From Dinochytrium kinnereticum (Eukaryota > Chytridiomycota > Chytridiomycetes > Chytridiales > Chytridiaceae): 22,982 nt of DNA. Each line of letters begins with the position of its first letter. Positions within the stretch are counted from its first letter, which is position 1. Positions 11,164 through 22,300 of the stretch are shown here, piece by piece. The DNA lies in NCBI GenBank assembly GCA_027604005.1, contig JADGJT010000276.1, forward strand, positions 9,198 through 32,179. The letters run 5' to 3'. Both the position numbers and the translations under genes were made by a program. The notes below the pieces were generated by a model, which was not told where the DNA came from, did no database searches, and saw only the letters and a list, made by a program, of their open reading frames with translations.

Positions 11164-14100
11164 TCATAACGCGGCCAAAGCGACCTTCCCAACCACCAAA
11201 GGCTTCACAGCCTCCCCCTCCTCCTCCCCAACCAAAGACCCAAACCCACTCCTAAAATTCACCAAAACCTCCTTCATCCCACTCTGCACACGCAACATCT
11301 CCACCTCCCCAACCGTCTTCAACATCCCAACCCCAACCACAACGCTCATCTCAGCCCCACCACCAATCGGCACGCCTCCTCCCTCTCCTTTCGCCCACCT
11401 GTTCACCCATTTCATCAGTCGCTCTCTGGGACGACGGGGGGAGGTTTTTTGGTGCAGGTGGATGAGGGAGGTTAGGAGGGGGCCTTGGTTGTGGGGTGTG
11501 GGTGGGAGGGATCGTGTTAGGGCTTCGAGGATGTTGCAGGAGAGCTCGGAGGTTTCGTCGGTGGTGAGGGAGGCGTAGAGGGGAGGTGTGAGGGTTTTGA
11601 AGAGGGTTGTCCAGGATTTTTGGGCGGGGGAAGGGGGGGTTTTGAGAGGGGTTTTTAGTTTTGTTGGATCTGTTGCTAGGGTTGCGACTATGGAGAGGAG
11701 GATGTGGAGGAGGGGTGGGGAGAGGTGGTTGTATCGTGATAGTTGGTTCTGGGGGTTTGAAAGATGAGGGAGAAGAAATGGAAGTGAGTAATGAGTTTAA
11801 TGTCCGTCCAGCCGCCCTTTTTTTTCTCTTTCTTTTGGAGAAACAGTACGGCTTTGTTATCAGGTCTTGAGGAAAAACTCACCATTCTTACAACCCCCAT
11901 CGCGACGCCAAATCCCCACCAGTTTGAAATAATCCTCTCGTGTTTCTGGTCATGAAGAAACTCCAAACCCCACTCAATTTTGTGGTGCCTCTTTTCAGCC
12001 ACGTCGCGCTGGTAGACGGCTTTTGCGAGCAGGTCCACACAGGATCCTGTACTCCAGGTTGCTTCGGAGGTGTTGGGGATTTCGAGGAGTTCTAGACGGG
12101 AGGATTCTTCGAGGAGAGATAGGCTGCGGACGTAGGATGTGCAGAGGGTTGGTTGGTTTTGTAGTACTGGGGAGAGGAGGATCAAGGCTTTTTTGTTGTT
12201 TTTTGTTTTTTTTTCGTGTTTTTGGTTTTTGTGATGAGGTGGGTTTTTTTTTTTGTTGTTGTTGTTGTTGAAATTAGAAAGGTGAGATATTTGAGTTGGT
12301 GATTGAATGATGGGGACTTACCGGAACGTAATGTGTCATCTGTGACTCTCTTCAGTATTGAGCTTGTTGCCTCTTGAGCTGATTTCGCCAACGGGTGATT
12401 GTGACTTATCAGCCTCAACGCAGTCGACAAAAACCTCACGTAAGCTTTCTGTAAAAACACAGGGCATCCTGCATGCAAGATGATTTTCAAATATCCTTTC
12501 CCCTGTGTCTCCAACAAATCCTTTGCTGCCCCATCAGGAATCATACCTATCGCCGACGACCGCTGTGAGTCTGGGCTTGTCGGTGGAGAGGGAGAGGATG
12601 GGGAGGATGAGGATGATGTGGTGGTGATGCCGGTGACTGACTCTGTTTGAAGGCCGTAGTGGGCGAGCATGGAGAGGAGGTGTAGCGCCGCTGTTATCTC
12701 GAGCATGAATTGAGGGTTGGAGAGAAGTTGACCGGTTATGGCTTGTCGACGGTGAGTGTTTACGATCGTCAGACATTCTGATAAGATCAACGTTGCGTAC
12801 TGAGATTTCAACGCCATTGGTTGCTTCACCGATTCATTCTTCTCACCGTTAATACAACCCCCCATCTCCATCCACTCCACAAATGCAGTATCCTCCAAAG
12901 CGCATAGTAAAAGCACAAACGGGTTCCCTAGATCCGCCGTGGAAGCTGCACCCCCCTGCATCGAAGCCGTTACGTATTTTCCTGGACCAGATATCGACGC
13001 GGGATTGCCTCTCATGGATTCCAATCCTGCATGATTGACCGATGCTTTGATGCCGAGTAAGATTCGAACGCGATCCGAGTCTCCTGTTGTGCTGCCTATA
13101 AAGGATTTTAGGACTTTGGCGATGTCGATGATGCGGTCCATGGAGGTGATGCTGATTTGGGAGAGGAGGATTGAGTAGTCTTTTGAGGCGGAGAAACGGG
13201 AGAAGGACTCTTTTTGGAAGATTTTGTTCATGATGGTGCCGATGTGGGTTAGAATGGTTATGGTTGCTGTGTGGGAAGAGAGAAATGGCCATTTTTAACA
13301 CATGTTTCTTCTTGACATTTTAGGAGATAGGGTGTAAGTTTTCTTACCGATGAATATCTTGCTCTGGGCTGCAAAGTTGGATATGCATGGGAGGAGAGTT
13401 TCGAATAGAACGTGAAAATCAGAGGGAGGGCTGTGCTGAAATATCGCCATGAATTCTCTTTCCCTTGATGCAAGAAGAGTCGGGAGCTTGTCCAGATCTT
13501 CAACAGAAAGAGAATCTAGTCGCCACGCCAGTTTTTCCCTACAAACCATCACTGCAAAGGAGGAGCGGCTAAACGACATGTGCTGATCTGTTATTCCGAA
13601 TAAGGAACATATGACCTTTAAAATCGCAACCTGTTGCAGAGTGAATCAGAACCTCTTCTATCTTGTTGTTTTTCGCGTTGATGTTTACCTTCCCCATGTG
13701 CTCTTCAAAGTCTTTGGATTGATCGGTAGGTGTTGAAGACTGTAACATTTGAGCCGCAGCTTTGGGGTTTGCCATCACAATTGTCTCGCCCTTTGGTTCC
13801 TTTGATTGACCACTTCCAAAATTGGTAGGCTTGCCACCTCCCTGTCCATTCACTGACTTTCTGCTACTTTGTCCATTTGGTTTTTCGTTCGAGTGAGACC
13901 GTGCCCCCGCGGTCGACTCAACATCCTCCATCGTGACAGGAGGCGATAACAGCTCTGCATGAATTGCTGAAACATGCTTGATATCAGGGTCAGTGATCAC
14001 TCCACTTTGAACATCTGTGGTAGTGTTCAAAAGTGACTTTCTGATCTTTCGTGATGGGGGGGTGTTAATCAGCCATTCTGTGGGGTCGCTCATCTCATTT

Positions 14101-14612
14101 GACGTTGCTTTGGCTTCATTTTTGAGTCTCAAGCCTCCGCCTTTTCTGTTTCCAGAAGAGCGTTAGAATCGTTGTCCTTTTCTATGAAAGAGTATGGGAG
14201 AATACCTGCTGACATGTGAGTGAATGATGCTCAACACCAACGCCCCTGCATCAGTCTTTAAGGCGGCAACATCTGCAGCGTAGTCTCTCGGCACCGGTAT
14301 ACCGAGTTTCACAAAGGCTCTCTCCAACAGCTCCCAGTTGTTTTTCTTTGCAGCCGGACCGCTCCCAGTGTCGTAGGCGTGCATTTGGACGGCATCCGGG
14401 TAGTATCGGGATAGGATCTCGGCGATGAGGAACCCATTTGCAAGGTCTCTGACGGGGCGGGTTGAGTGGAGGTGCGTATGGTTAGCTTCTGGGGGTGGAT
14501 ATGATCTTTCTTCTAAGGGATCGTCCGCCTACCGCTTTGAGTTTTTGATGGAGTAGCTCAGGTTCAGGCCCTGCACCCACTTGAGCACCTCTCGTGAGCC
14601 AACGAGCGACAT
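11164..14612 (-). CDS. SPATA4/SPEF1-type CH-domain protein with a long helical C-terminal extension, 7 exons
   Basis: Minus-strand exons in order: 14612-14533, 14448-14206, 14145-13689, 13630-13348, 13266-12322, 12187-11883, 11748-11164. They join in frame to 2,898 nt, 965 residues plus TGA. Residues 1-110 are a ciliary-type calponin-homology domain: REVLKWVQGLNLSY, KRDLANGFLIAEILSRYYP, QMHAYDTGSG and NNWELLERAFVKLGIPVPRD. The pattern is that of SPATA4 and SPEF1, microtubule-associated proteins of sperm and cilia. Residues of about 110-260 are polar and probably disordered. From about 260 to 965 the sequence is rich in Leu/Ala helices, suggesting ARM/HEAT-like packing, with a Ser/Pro loop (TTTSSSSSPSSPSPP) near 575. 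SPATA4 itself is only about 300 residues, so the extension is the unusual part. The ATG at 14612 follows CTACAG, which could be an acceptor, so an upstream exon is not excluded. Confidence 0.88.
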
Positions 14613-15122
14613 CTGTAGCGATTGTCAAATGGATTTCTTTGTGACAATTTGAATACTGTGAATTTGATTGAAGCTCAAAGACATCGTTCCCGTTCCTGCC
14701 TTCAGTAATGACATCCATCCATCGCCATTGACTCCTTCTTTCCTTCATCCTTGCGCCGCCGCCCCGCCCCATGATATGCCTGTCCCTCGGTGCGAGCGTT
14801 TGAGTTTGGCTGCATGCTGAACCACCGTGTTGCCTCAAAACACCTACTCGTGCACGACAAGCCGTTTGACTTGATACCACCTGCTTCTTTTACAGACAAA
14901 TATTTGCTGACTGCATATGGCGTGCCCGCCTTTTATTAAATCCTCCCATTCAAACATCAGCTTGCTCAAACGTTGGAAGGTGTCTGAGGAGGCTGCAGGC
15001 GTGATGTGTGGTTGTGTAGGAAAAGGACAAGGTATGCACACAGAGACATCTCGCCTTAAGCTCAGACAGACATGGAGCCACAACCTACTGAGCTCGGATG
15101 AGCTTATGGCGACTGCCTGAGA

Positions 15123-15602
15123 ATGGAAAGGGTCCCAGGAGGTGCAACCATGTATGTGACGGCATTGATAGGGGTTAGGCCCTTCGTTGTCCATGGCGTT
15201 GGGATGGAAAAGTTATGGAAAAGTTGTGGACTTAACACTGCTGACGGCGGACTTATTAGCTCACAGAGTGAAACACATCAACAGGAACACTGGGTAGAAG
15301 TTGATTTGGAGGATTTATGGGGTCATCTCCCCTATCCCTTTGCTGAAGATCAATGTGGAAATGTTTTTTTATACTTGTTGTGGGCTACTGGAGCTGCGGA
15401 TGAATGCTTCAGTTCGTTACCAACCAATTGTTTGATGGATCAAAGGAACATCATCCCATGTGCTCAATGGGGGAACATGCAACCCCACCGCCAACCGCCA
15501 ACCAAGCCCTTTGCCACCGCCAAGGAGCAGAGCCAATGTGCGAACGAAGAAGGTTCAATGAAATCGCACCCATCACCGGTTATGCTCTGGCAGGTTGTGT
15601 AA
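15123..15602 (+). CDS. Orphan ORF, 159 codons, doubtful
   Basis: An uninterrupted ATG-to-stop reading frame containing VEVDLEDLWGHLPYPFAEDQ and several Cys and Trp residues. I do not recognise a family, see no signal peptide or membrane segment, and its codon use does not resemble the neighbouring genes. Being intronless is unusual in this window. It may be a chance ORF or a remnant of inserted DNA. Confidence 0.15.
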   Translation: MERVPGGATMYVTALIGVRPFVVHGVGMEKLWKSCGLNTADGGLISSQSETHQQEHWVEVDLEDLWGHLPYPFAEDQCGNVFLYLLWATGAADECFSSLPTNCLMDQRNIIPCAQWGNMQPHRQPPTKPFATAKEQSQCANEEGSMKSHPSPVMLWQVV

Positions 15603-16204
15603 TCTCCAACCACGCCCTCTGAGGGCAGCATGCTCTGAACTAATAGCGCAAGGAAAGAAAAAGGGAGTCGGACAATTTCCCCATGTTGCCCAACAATAAG
15701 AATACATACAAATCCTTCCTCCCAATGTCCCGCAGCACCACCAGTGACTGACAGGCTGACAGATCCAGCAGACGGGAAGTCGCGGTGTCGGCTGACACGG
15801 TCGCCTCTCTTCGTAGCGCGACAGCAGCAAGGGATCCAGCGATGGCCGTCAAGACGGGACGGTCAGTGAGATGCTGCGGGTGTCTGCGTATCAGGGGAAG
15901 ACGGCTGAGAGAAATGAAATTGAGACACATTTGGTCTGCATTTGCGCCTGACAAGCATGCTGGCGCAGAGAAGACAAGGCGGCGTTGGAGTGTCTCTATT
16001 CCACGTCTCATCCAACCATCACTGCCCGTCCTGTGGACTGCACTGCACTGCTGCACAGGGTCGTGCTTGGGATTATTGTTATTTCTTATTGCCATCACCT
16101 GGATGGATTGATTGCGCTGAGATTGTTTTATCCCAGAATAATTAATTGATATTGGCCTTTAGGCGTCTTCCTGTCTGTCTGTTACGTTTAAAACACCATT
16201 TTGC

Positions 16205-16254
16205 ATCCATCCATCCATCCATCCATCCTTTATCCATCCTTTATCCATCCAGGA
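16205..16254 (+). repeat. (ATCC)n microsatellite in the 5' region of the microexon gene
   Basis: Several perfect ATCC copies are followed by CTTT-interrupted copies, ending about 70 nt upstream of the ATG at 16322. It lies in the promoter or 5' UTR and is likely length-variable. Confidence 0.85.
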
Positions 16255-16321
16255 GCTGCCTGCTGCATAGACGCTCACACACGTCCCCGCATCATACATT
16301 GCAGAGAGCGTGCGTGACAGC

Positions 16322-16381
16322 ATGAAGGCCTTGGGATCTTTGGGGCTCCTGCTCCTCATGATACTTCAGGCCGTGGCCGCT
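16322..16381 (+). other. Signal peptide segment of exon 1
   Basis: The ATG at 16322 begins a short basic N-region (MK), a strong hydrophobic core (LGLLLLMIL) and a small-residue cleavage site (AVAA before QYS). This predicts entry into the secretory pathway. The GTG further upstream in the same frame is not a credible eukaryotic start. Confidence 0.85.
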
Positions 16382-19300
16382 CAGTACTCGGTCGACACTT
16401 ACAGAGGGGGTTACCCAGGGAATGCCGCCATGCCTTACGGAGGGGCTGGCCGTCGGGGAGGCTATGGTGCCGGTGCCGTTAGGCGGGGTAGACGCCGTGG
16501 AGGTGGTGGTGATGATGAGGAAGAGAACTTTCTTCCTTTGATCGGCATGGCATTGAAGTTGTGAGTGTTCATGCCATGTGCGCAGGGACGACAATGAAGG
16601 GAACTAACCATAAACTTTTCTTTCGTCTTTAACTTGTTCACAGCGCCGCTAAACCTTTGTATGTACTTGCTGCTGGATGACCGTTGTATACTCAGGCTAA
16701 TTTTCTGCTTATCTTCTGTTCTTTGGATGCCAGGTTGAAGTTTGCGTAAGTGAAAACATCTTATAGCGTAACCATCCATTGATCATTCCTTTCCTATTCT
16801 AGTGCCAAGAAGCTGTAAGTGATTCCCTCGTGGTGTTGAAGTGTATCTGAACCCTCATCCCCTTGCAACAATTGACAATCCAGTATCAAGTTTGGGTAGG
16901 CTGCTCACCTATTGTCTTCACTCTGCTGACCTTGTAAACCTTCAATTTCACAGTGCAAAGAAACTGTAAGTCTATAGGATATAACCGTTTACGCGTCTTC
17001 CTCACAACCCATTTCTCCAATTTGCTTCGTAACAGTGCTAAAGCAGGGTAAGATATTAGTGTCGTGAATTCAGAAGGTTCTAACAACTTCCTTTTTCGGC
17101 CATTCAAACTCCTGTATTTGTATCTAGAATCAAGAAACTGTAAGTTGTTTCGCGTAACTTATAGTTGAAGTTTCGCCTTGGTTCCGTATTGTTGACAGCT
17201 TCTTTCTTCCACCTATCCTCCTTCATGCAGTGCGAAAAAAGCGTAGGCATCTTTCTTCCAAGTCTTTTCACATATAACAATTAACTAATCATGAAATATA
17301 TTTTTTAGCATTAGCAAAGGGTAAGCCTATATATTTGTGAGTTCGATCAAGGACGCTTATTCCTTCCCCTCCTATTCTGCGTGCCATACAGAGTTAAGAA
17401 ATTGTAAGACGTTATTCATTCTGTACTCTTGATTACTAAAATCCCTTATCTTTTCTCTTAAGCGCCGGGAACAAGTAAGAAGCCTTACCTGGGTGCTTTT
17501 ACTGATGTTGTCTATCTCATTTCTTGCCCGTGTCCAGACTCAAAAAATTGTAAGACGTTATCCATTCTATTCTCTTGATTACTGAAACCCCTTTTCTTTT
17601 CTCTTAAGCGCCGGGAACAAGTAAGAAGCCTTACCTAAGTGCTTTTACTGATGTCGTCTTTCTCTTTTCCTTCCCGTGTCCAGACTCAAAAAATTGTAAG
17701 ACGTTATCCATTCTATCCTCTTGATTACTAAAATCCCTTATCTTTTCTCTTAAGCGCCGGGAACAAGTAAGAAGCCTTACCCAAGTGCTTTTACTGATGT
17801 CGTCTTTCTCCTTTCTTGCCCGTGTCCAGACTCAAAAAATTGTAAGACGTTAAACATTTTATTCTCTTGATTACTAAAATCCCTTATCTTTTCTCTTAAG
17901 CGGCGGGAACAAGTAAGAAGTCTGACTGAAGCCGCTTTTGCTGACATCGTTTACCCTCTGTTTTCATGTATTCAGACTTAAGAACTAGTAAGTTAACTTA
18001 ATGAACTTATTAGCCGTAATGACGGTCTTTAACCTTTTCTTTCCTCCTTTTTTTTAGCGCAAAGAATAAGTAAGCATTTATACCTGAAATTTGAGCGAGT
18101 CTTCCATTAACCGACTTCTTTTTGGACTTTCCATAGAATTAAGAACTTGTGAGTTGTTTTGAGATACAATGCTTTGTTTTGCGATAATAATTCATTTTCT
18201 TCTTTCTTTCCGTATGTAGCGCGAAGAATCAGTAAGCATTGAGACATCAATGTTCGATATTGTCTTTTTTAACCCTTTTACTCTTCTCTTCCTGTGATTT
18301 TCGACTATCCACAGAGTTAAGAGCTTGTAAGTTCATCTTACTTGGCGTTTCCCTATTTCTAGTTCGTGGCTTGACTAATTCGGTTTTCCTCACCCTCATC
18401 GTTACAGCGCAAGGAATAAGTAAGAAAACAGAAATCCCCTCAGCACTGAAATCATTTAACTAACTCTTTTGGCTGCTCGTTTTTTTTTTAAGACTGAATG
18501 ATGCGTAAGTTTATAGCCTTTTCTTTTAACCGTCGCATTCCTAACCTTATGTTTTCTTTTTATAGGTCTGAACGGTAAGAAGATCTTTCGAAGCATGCAC
18601 TATTCCCACGGACTTTCGAGTTTCTCTTTCTCACCTTTCTTTTCTACCCTTTTTTTTTTTTAGGATGAAGAAGAGGGGCGGGTAAGCATTGCTCTGAGAA
18701 AGGAGAAGTGGAACTTAAGCGCATGACTGATCTGGTTTTTTCTTTTGCGATCTGTTTAGCTTTTTGGGCCGGTAAGAACTGAGTCTTGTGGCTTCTTTTT
18801 TTGTTGTGCCTTCACGACGATAAACTGACGCCTCTCTTCTGTTTCTGACGTATCTTGTCGCTGAACGATCATTAGTGTCGGCAAAATGTAAGATTTTTAG
18901 CCTTTTCTGTTTTTGCGGTAGGGAATCCATCTAACGATTTTGGTATTTCTTATTTTAGTATGGGCGGAGCGTAAGTCACAAGAACGCAATAGAGTTGTGT
19001 GAATCCTCTAACATGCGCTCTCCTTTCTTTTTTCTGTTCTTTCTTCGTTCCTATTTAGTCTGTGCGTATCAATTTTCTCATTCCTTGTTCTTGTTCGTTC
19101 CGCTTGTTTTTATTATTATCAACAATCTTAACCTTTGTTTGTAGTAGGGGCGGTGGAGGTCGTGGGGGCCGTGGCGGCGGCCGTGGTGGAGGGTAGGAAG
19201 TTACCGTTTAAAGTCATGTGATTATGGCGAGCTAATTACGTCTCTTTCTTTTCTTTTATGTGGTATCCAGTCTCAAGGGCATGTAAGTCTAGATACCATA

Positions 19301-22300
19301 TTCGTTGTTTTAGCCCTTTTTTTGTGTGGTTTTGGGTGAAAGGGATTGCACTTCATATTAATCATTTGCCCCTTTTCTTTTCTTTTCTTTTTTAGGCTGA
19401 AGGGCGGGTGAGTTGTTTGTATTTGAGGGTTTCGGTGATGTGGTCGGAGGTTTCTAACGCAATGATTCTCCCTTTTTTTTGTGTTATGCAGTTTGAAGAA
19501 CTTGTGAGTTTGTTTTTTTGATTCTTTTTGCAGCCTTTTTTTTTTCTTCTTCTTCAATAACCACTCACACTCTTCTATTTAAGTGCTAAGAATGGGTAAG
19601 AATACTATTCGACACCTTTTTTCGCTTCTTCTGACCGTTCGCGTTGAATTCCCTCTTTCCTGCGTGAATAGCATGAAGAAACTGTATGTACATTGTTGTT
19701 TTCAATGCTTTATTTGGAATTTAGCAGTGAAAGATCTCATTATTTAATTAATACTCTTTTGTTTGGCAGTGCTAGGGGCGGGTAAGATCTCTCTTGCCAT
19801 CAAAGAGTTTCAATTCTCTTACAAATCCTCTCTCTCCTGTTTTATGGCACCAGACTTAAGAAATTGTACGTGATGTGTCTTTTGTTTCATTCTCATGTTG
19901 TTTTTTCTTGATCATGCAATTTATTTTTGTTGATATTTGGTCTAATGCCCTGGTTCTTTCATTTCCTACTATATTGCAGTGCCAAGGGCGGGTAAGATTG
20001 TTTATTGAACTCATAACTTGCATCGCATCTTTGTTTCTCACACACACGCTTTTTTCTTTATTCTGGTTGATCAGGCTCAAGAACTTGTAAGTTTTTTTCG
20101 TGTGTGTTTCTCTGCCTCTTACACATCGCTGACTTTTCTTTTTCCGATTGTAGTGCTCGCGGCGGGTAAGACATTCTGTTTTTTGCGGTCTTGGTGGTCG
20201 AAAACTTATTGACGTTGTTTCCTCCCTTCTGTGGGATATAGTCTTAAACGTGGCCTCGGTGGAATGTGAGTTTCTTCGTTGTTCCCTTGAGTTTTTTCGG
20301 CGGTTTTTTGCTTCTTTAAATCCTAATGGTCCTAACGTGATTTTTTTTTTATAGGCTCAAGGGCGGGTAAGAAGGCTTATTTTAAAAAGGGTTTTGGGAA
20401 TAACATTTTTTTTCTTCTTTTCTTCCCTCTTGCAAAAGCCTGAAACGTGGTCTTCGTGGCATGTGAGTTATCATGCACTATTTCTTTTTTTTCTGTAATT
20501 CGCCATGATGCTTACTTTATATGTTTTTTCCCACGTTTTTTTTTAGGGCGAAGGGCGGGTAAGCCTCATCATTGTTGCATATAGCGTTTGCTTGGATAGT
20601 GATATCGATTCTCATTTCTTCCTTGCTCCAAAAGCCTGAAGCGTGGTCTTGGTGGCATGTACGTATAACTATATGCCTTTTTCTTTTAAAAATAATTCTT
20701 ATGGCTTTCTTTTAACCCCTTTTCTCATAGGTTAAAGGGCGGGTAAGCTTTCACACATTGTGATTTGATCATGGGTTTGACTGCTCCCAATTTTTTTCCC
20801 CTTCTTTCTCTAGCATGCGTCGCGGTCTCGGTGGAATGTAAGACTTTATACCGTTAGCCTTTGCATGATTGTATTGTTAACCCGGTTTTTTCCTTTCATC
20901 TTTACTTTGCAGGCTTAAGGGCGGTATGCGTGGCAAACTCGGCGGAATGTGAGTGCTTGAGTCCATTACGCGCTTTTTTGGTTTCGGTTGGTGTATGACG
21001 TTGACGCGGTTTTTTTTATCTCTTTGCAGGCTGAAGGGCGGCATGCGTCGTGGTCTCGGCGGGATGTAAGGTTTTTTTTTTAAAAAATTGTATCTGGTTT
21101 CTTCATCTGTGATTGCGATGTTGACGTGGTATCTATCTTTTCAGGCTCAAGGGCGGTATGCGTGGCAAACTCGGCGGAATGTGAGTGCTTGCGGTCCATC
21201 ACTCGGTTTTGGGTTTTGGTAAGGTGTGAGGTTGACGCGGTTTTTGTTCTTTGCAGGCTGAAGGGCGGCATGCGTCGTGGTCTTGGCGGAATGTAAGATT
21301 CTTGAAGTGTTCTTTCCATCTTATGATCGTCTCTTTCATCACCGCGTGATACTGACACAGCCTTATCTACATAGGTTGAAGGGCGGTATGCGCCGTGGAC
21401 TTGGCGGAATGTACGCTCGTGATCTACGAATTATTCGTCTTGCCTTCTAGCGTTTAAACCTTGACATTAACGGTCTTCTCTTTCTAGGCTTAAAGGTGGA
21501 ATGCGCCGTGGTCTCGGCGGAATGTAAGATTCCATATCAAAAGTTTTACTTCGTCATTTATACCTGGTTGATGATATTGATACATGCTTGTCTGTTTAGG
21601 CTGAAGGGCGGTATGCGTCGTGGACTTGGCGGAATGTATGCTTGGCCATTACTATTCACTTGACTTTTGCTATTGAAATCGTGTGACTAACGGTTTCTTT
21701 TCTCTACAAAAGGCTGAAGGGCGGTATGCGTCGCGGACTCGGTGGAATGTAAGAACTTTTCCATCCCTCTGTAACATTTTTGGGTATATTGAGATTCTAA
21801 TGATGTATTTTCTTGAAACAGGCTTAAACGGGGGTAAGAAAGCATTGTAGTGCTTTGTTTTGGAAGCTTAACAAATATTCTTTACCTTTATAAATATATA
21901 GCATGCGCGGCGGCTTAAAAAATATGTAGGTTATCTGACCTTCTCTCTCTTCAATTCATGTAACTGTTTGTTAAATAATGCTTTTTTTCTTTCTTTAGGA
22001 TGCGGGGCGGGTAAGCGAACTGACCAGTCCTGATATTTTGGAGATTTGACATTTCTTTTTTCTGTTTGGCAGTATGCGCGGGAAATTTGGCCGAATGTAA
22101 GTTCGGATCAATTTTGAAAATGTTTCTTTCCTATTTTTTTTTTAACGGAGATTCTGATGATGTTTTCTTTTCTCCAGGATGAAGGGCGGGTAAGTCCAGC
22201 AGTGGCATGTTTCTTCTTCTCGACGGAGATTCCGTTTTCTCATAATTTTTATTCATTCCCGACTTGCCGATTTTTATAGTCTTGGAAAATTGTAAGTTTT

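Larger units (their letters stand above)
14613..16321. other. Divergent intergenic region between the CH gene and the microexon gene
   Basis: Holds both promoters. Composition is balanced, without the T-rich introns or the C-rich/G-rich blocks seen elsewhere in the window. The longest ATG ORF is 15123-15602 (+). Minus-strand ORFs at 14482-14880 and 15640-16098 look random. No tRNA, no transposase and no terminal repeats were recognised. Confidence 0.5.

Noticed and set aside
12849..13301. Minus-strand His/Pro/Arg-rich ORF
   Set aside because: Frame shadow of exon 5 of the CH-domain gene, whose main frame joins cleanly on both sides.
14482..14899. Minus-strand ORFs upstream of the CH gene
   Set aside because: They overlap CH exon 1 in another frame and lack protein-like composition.
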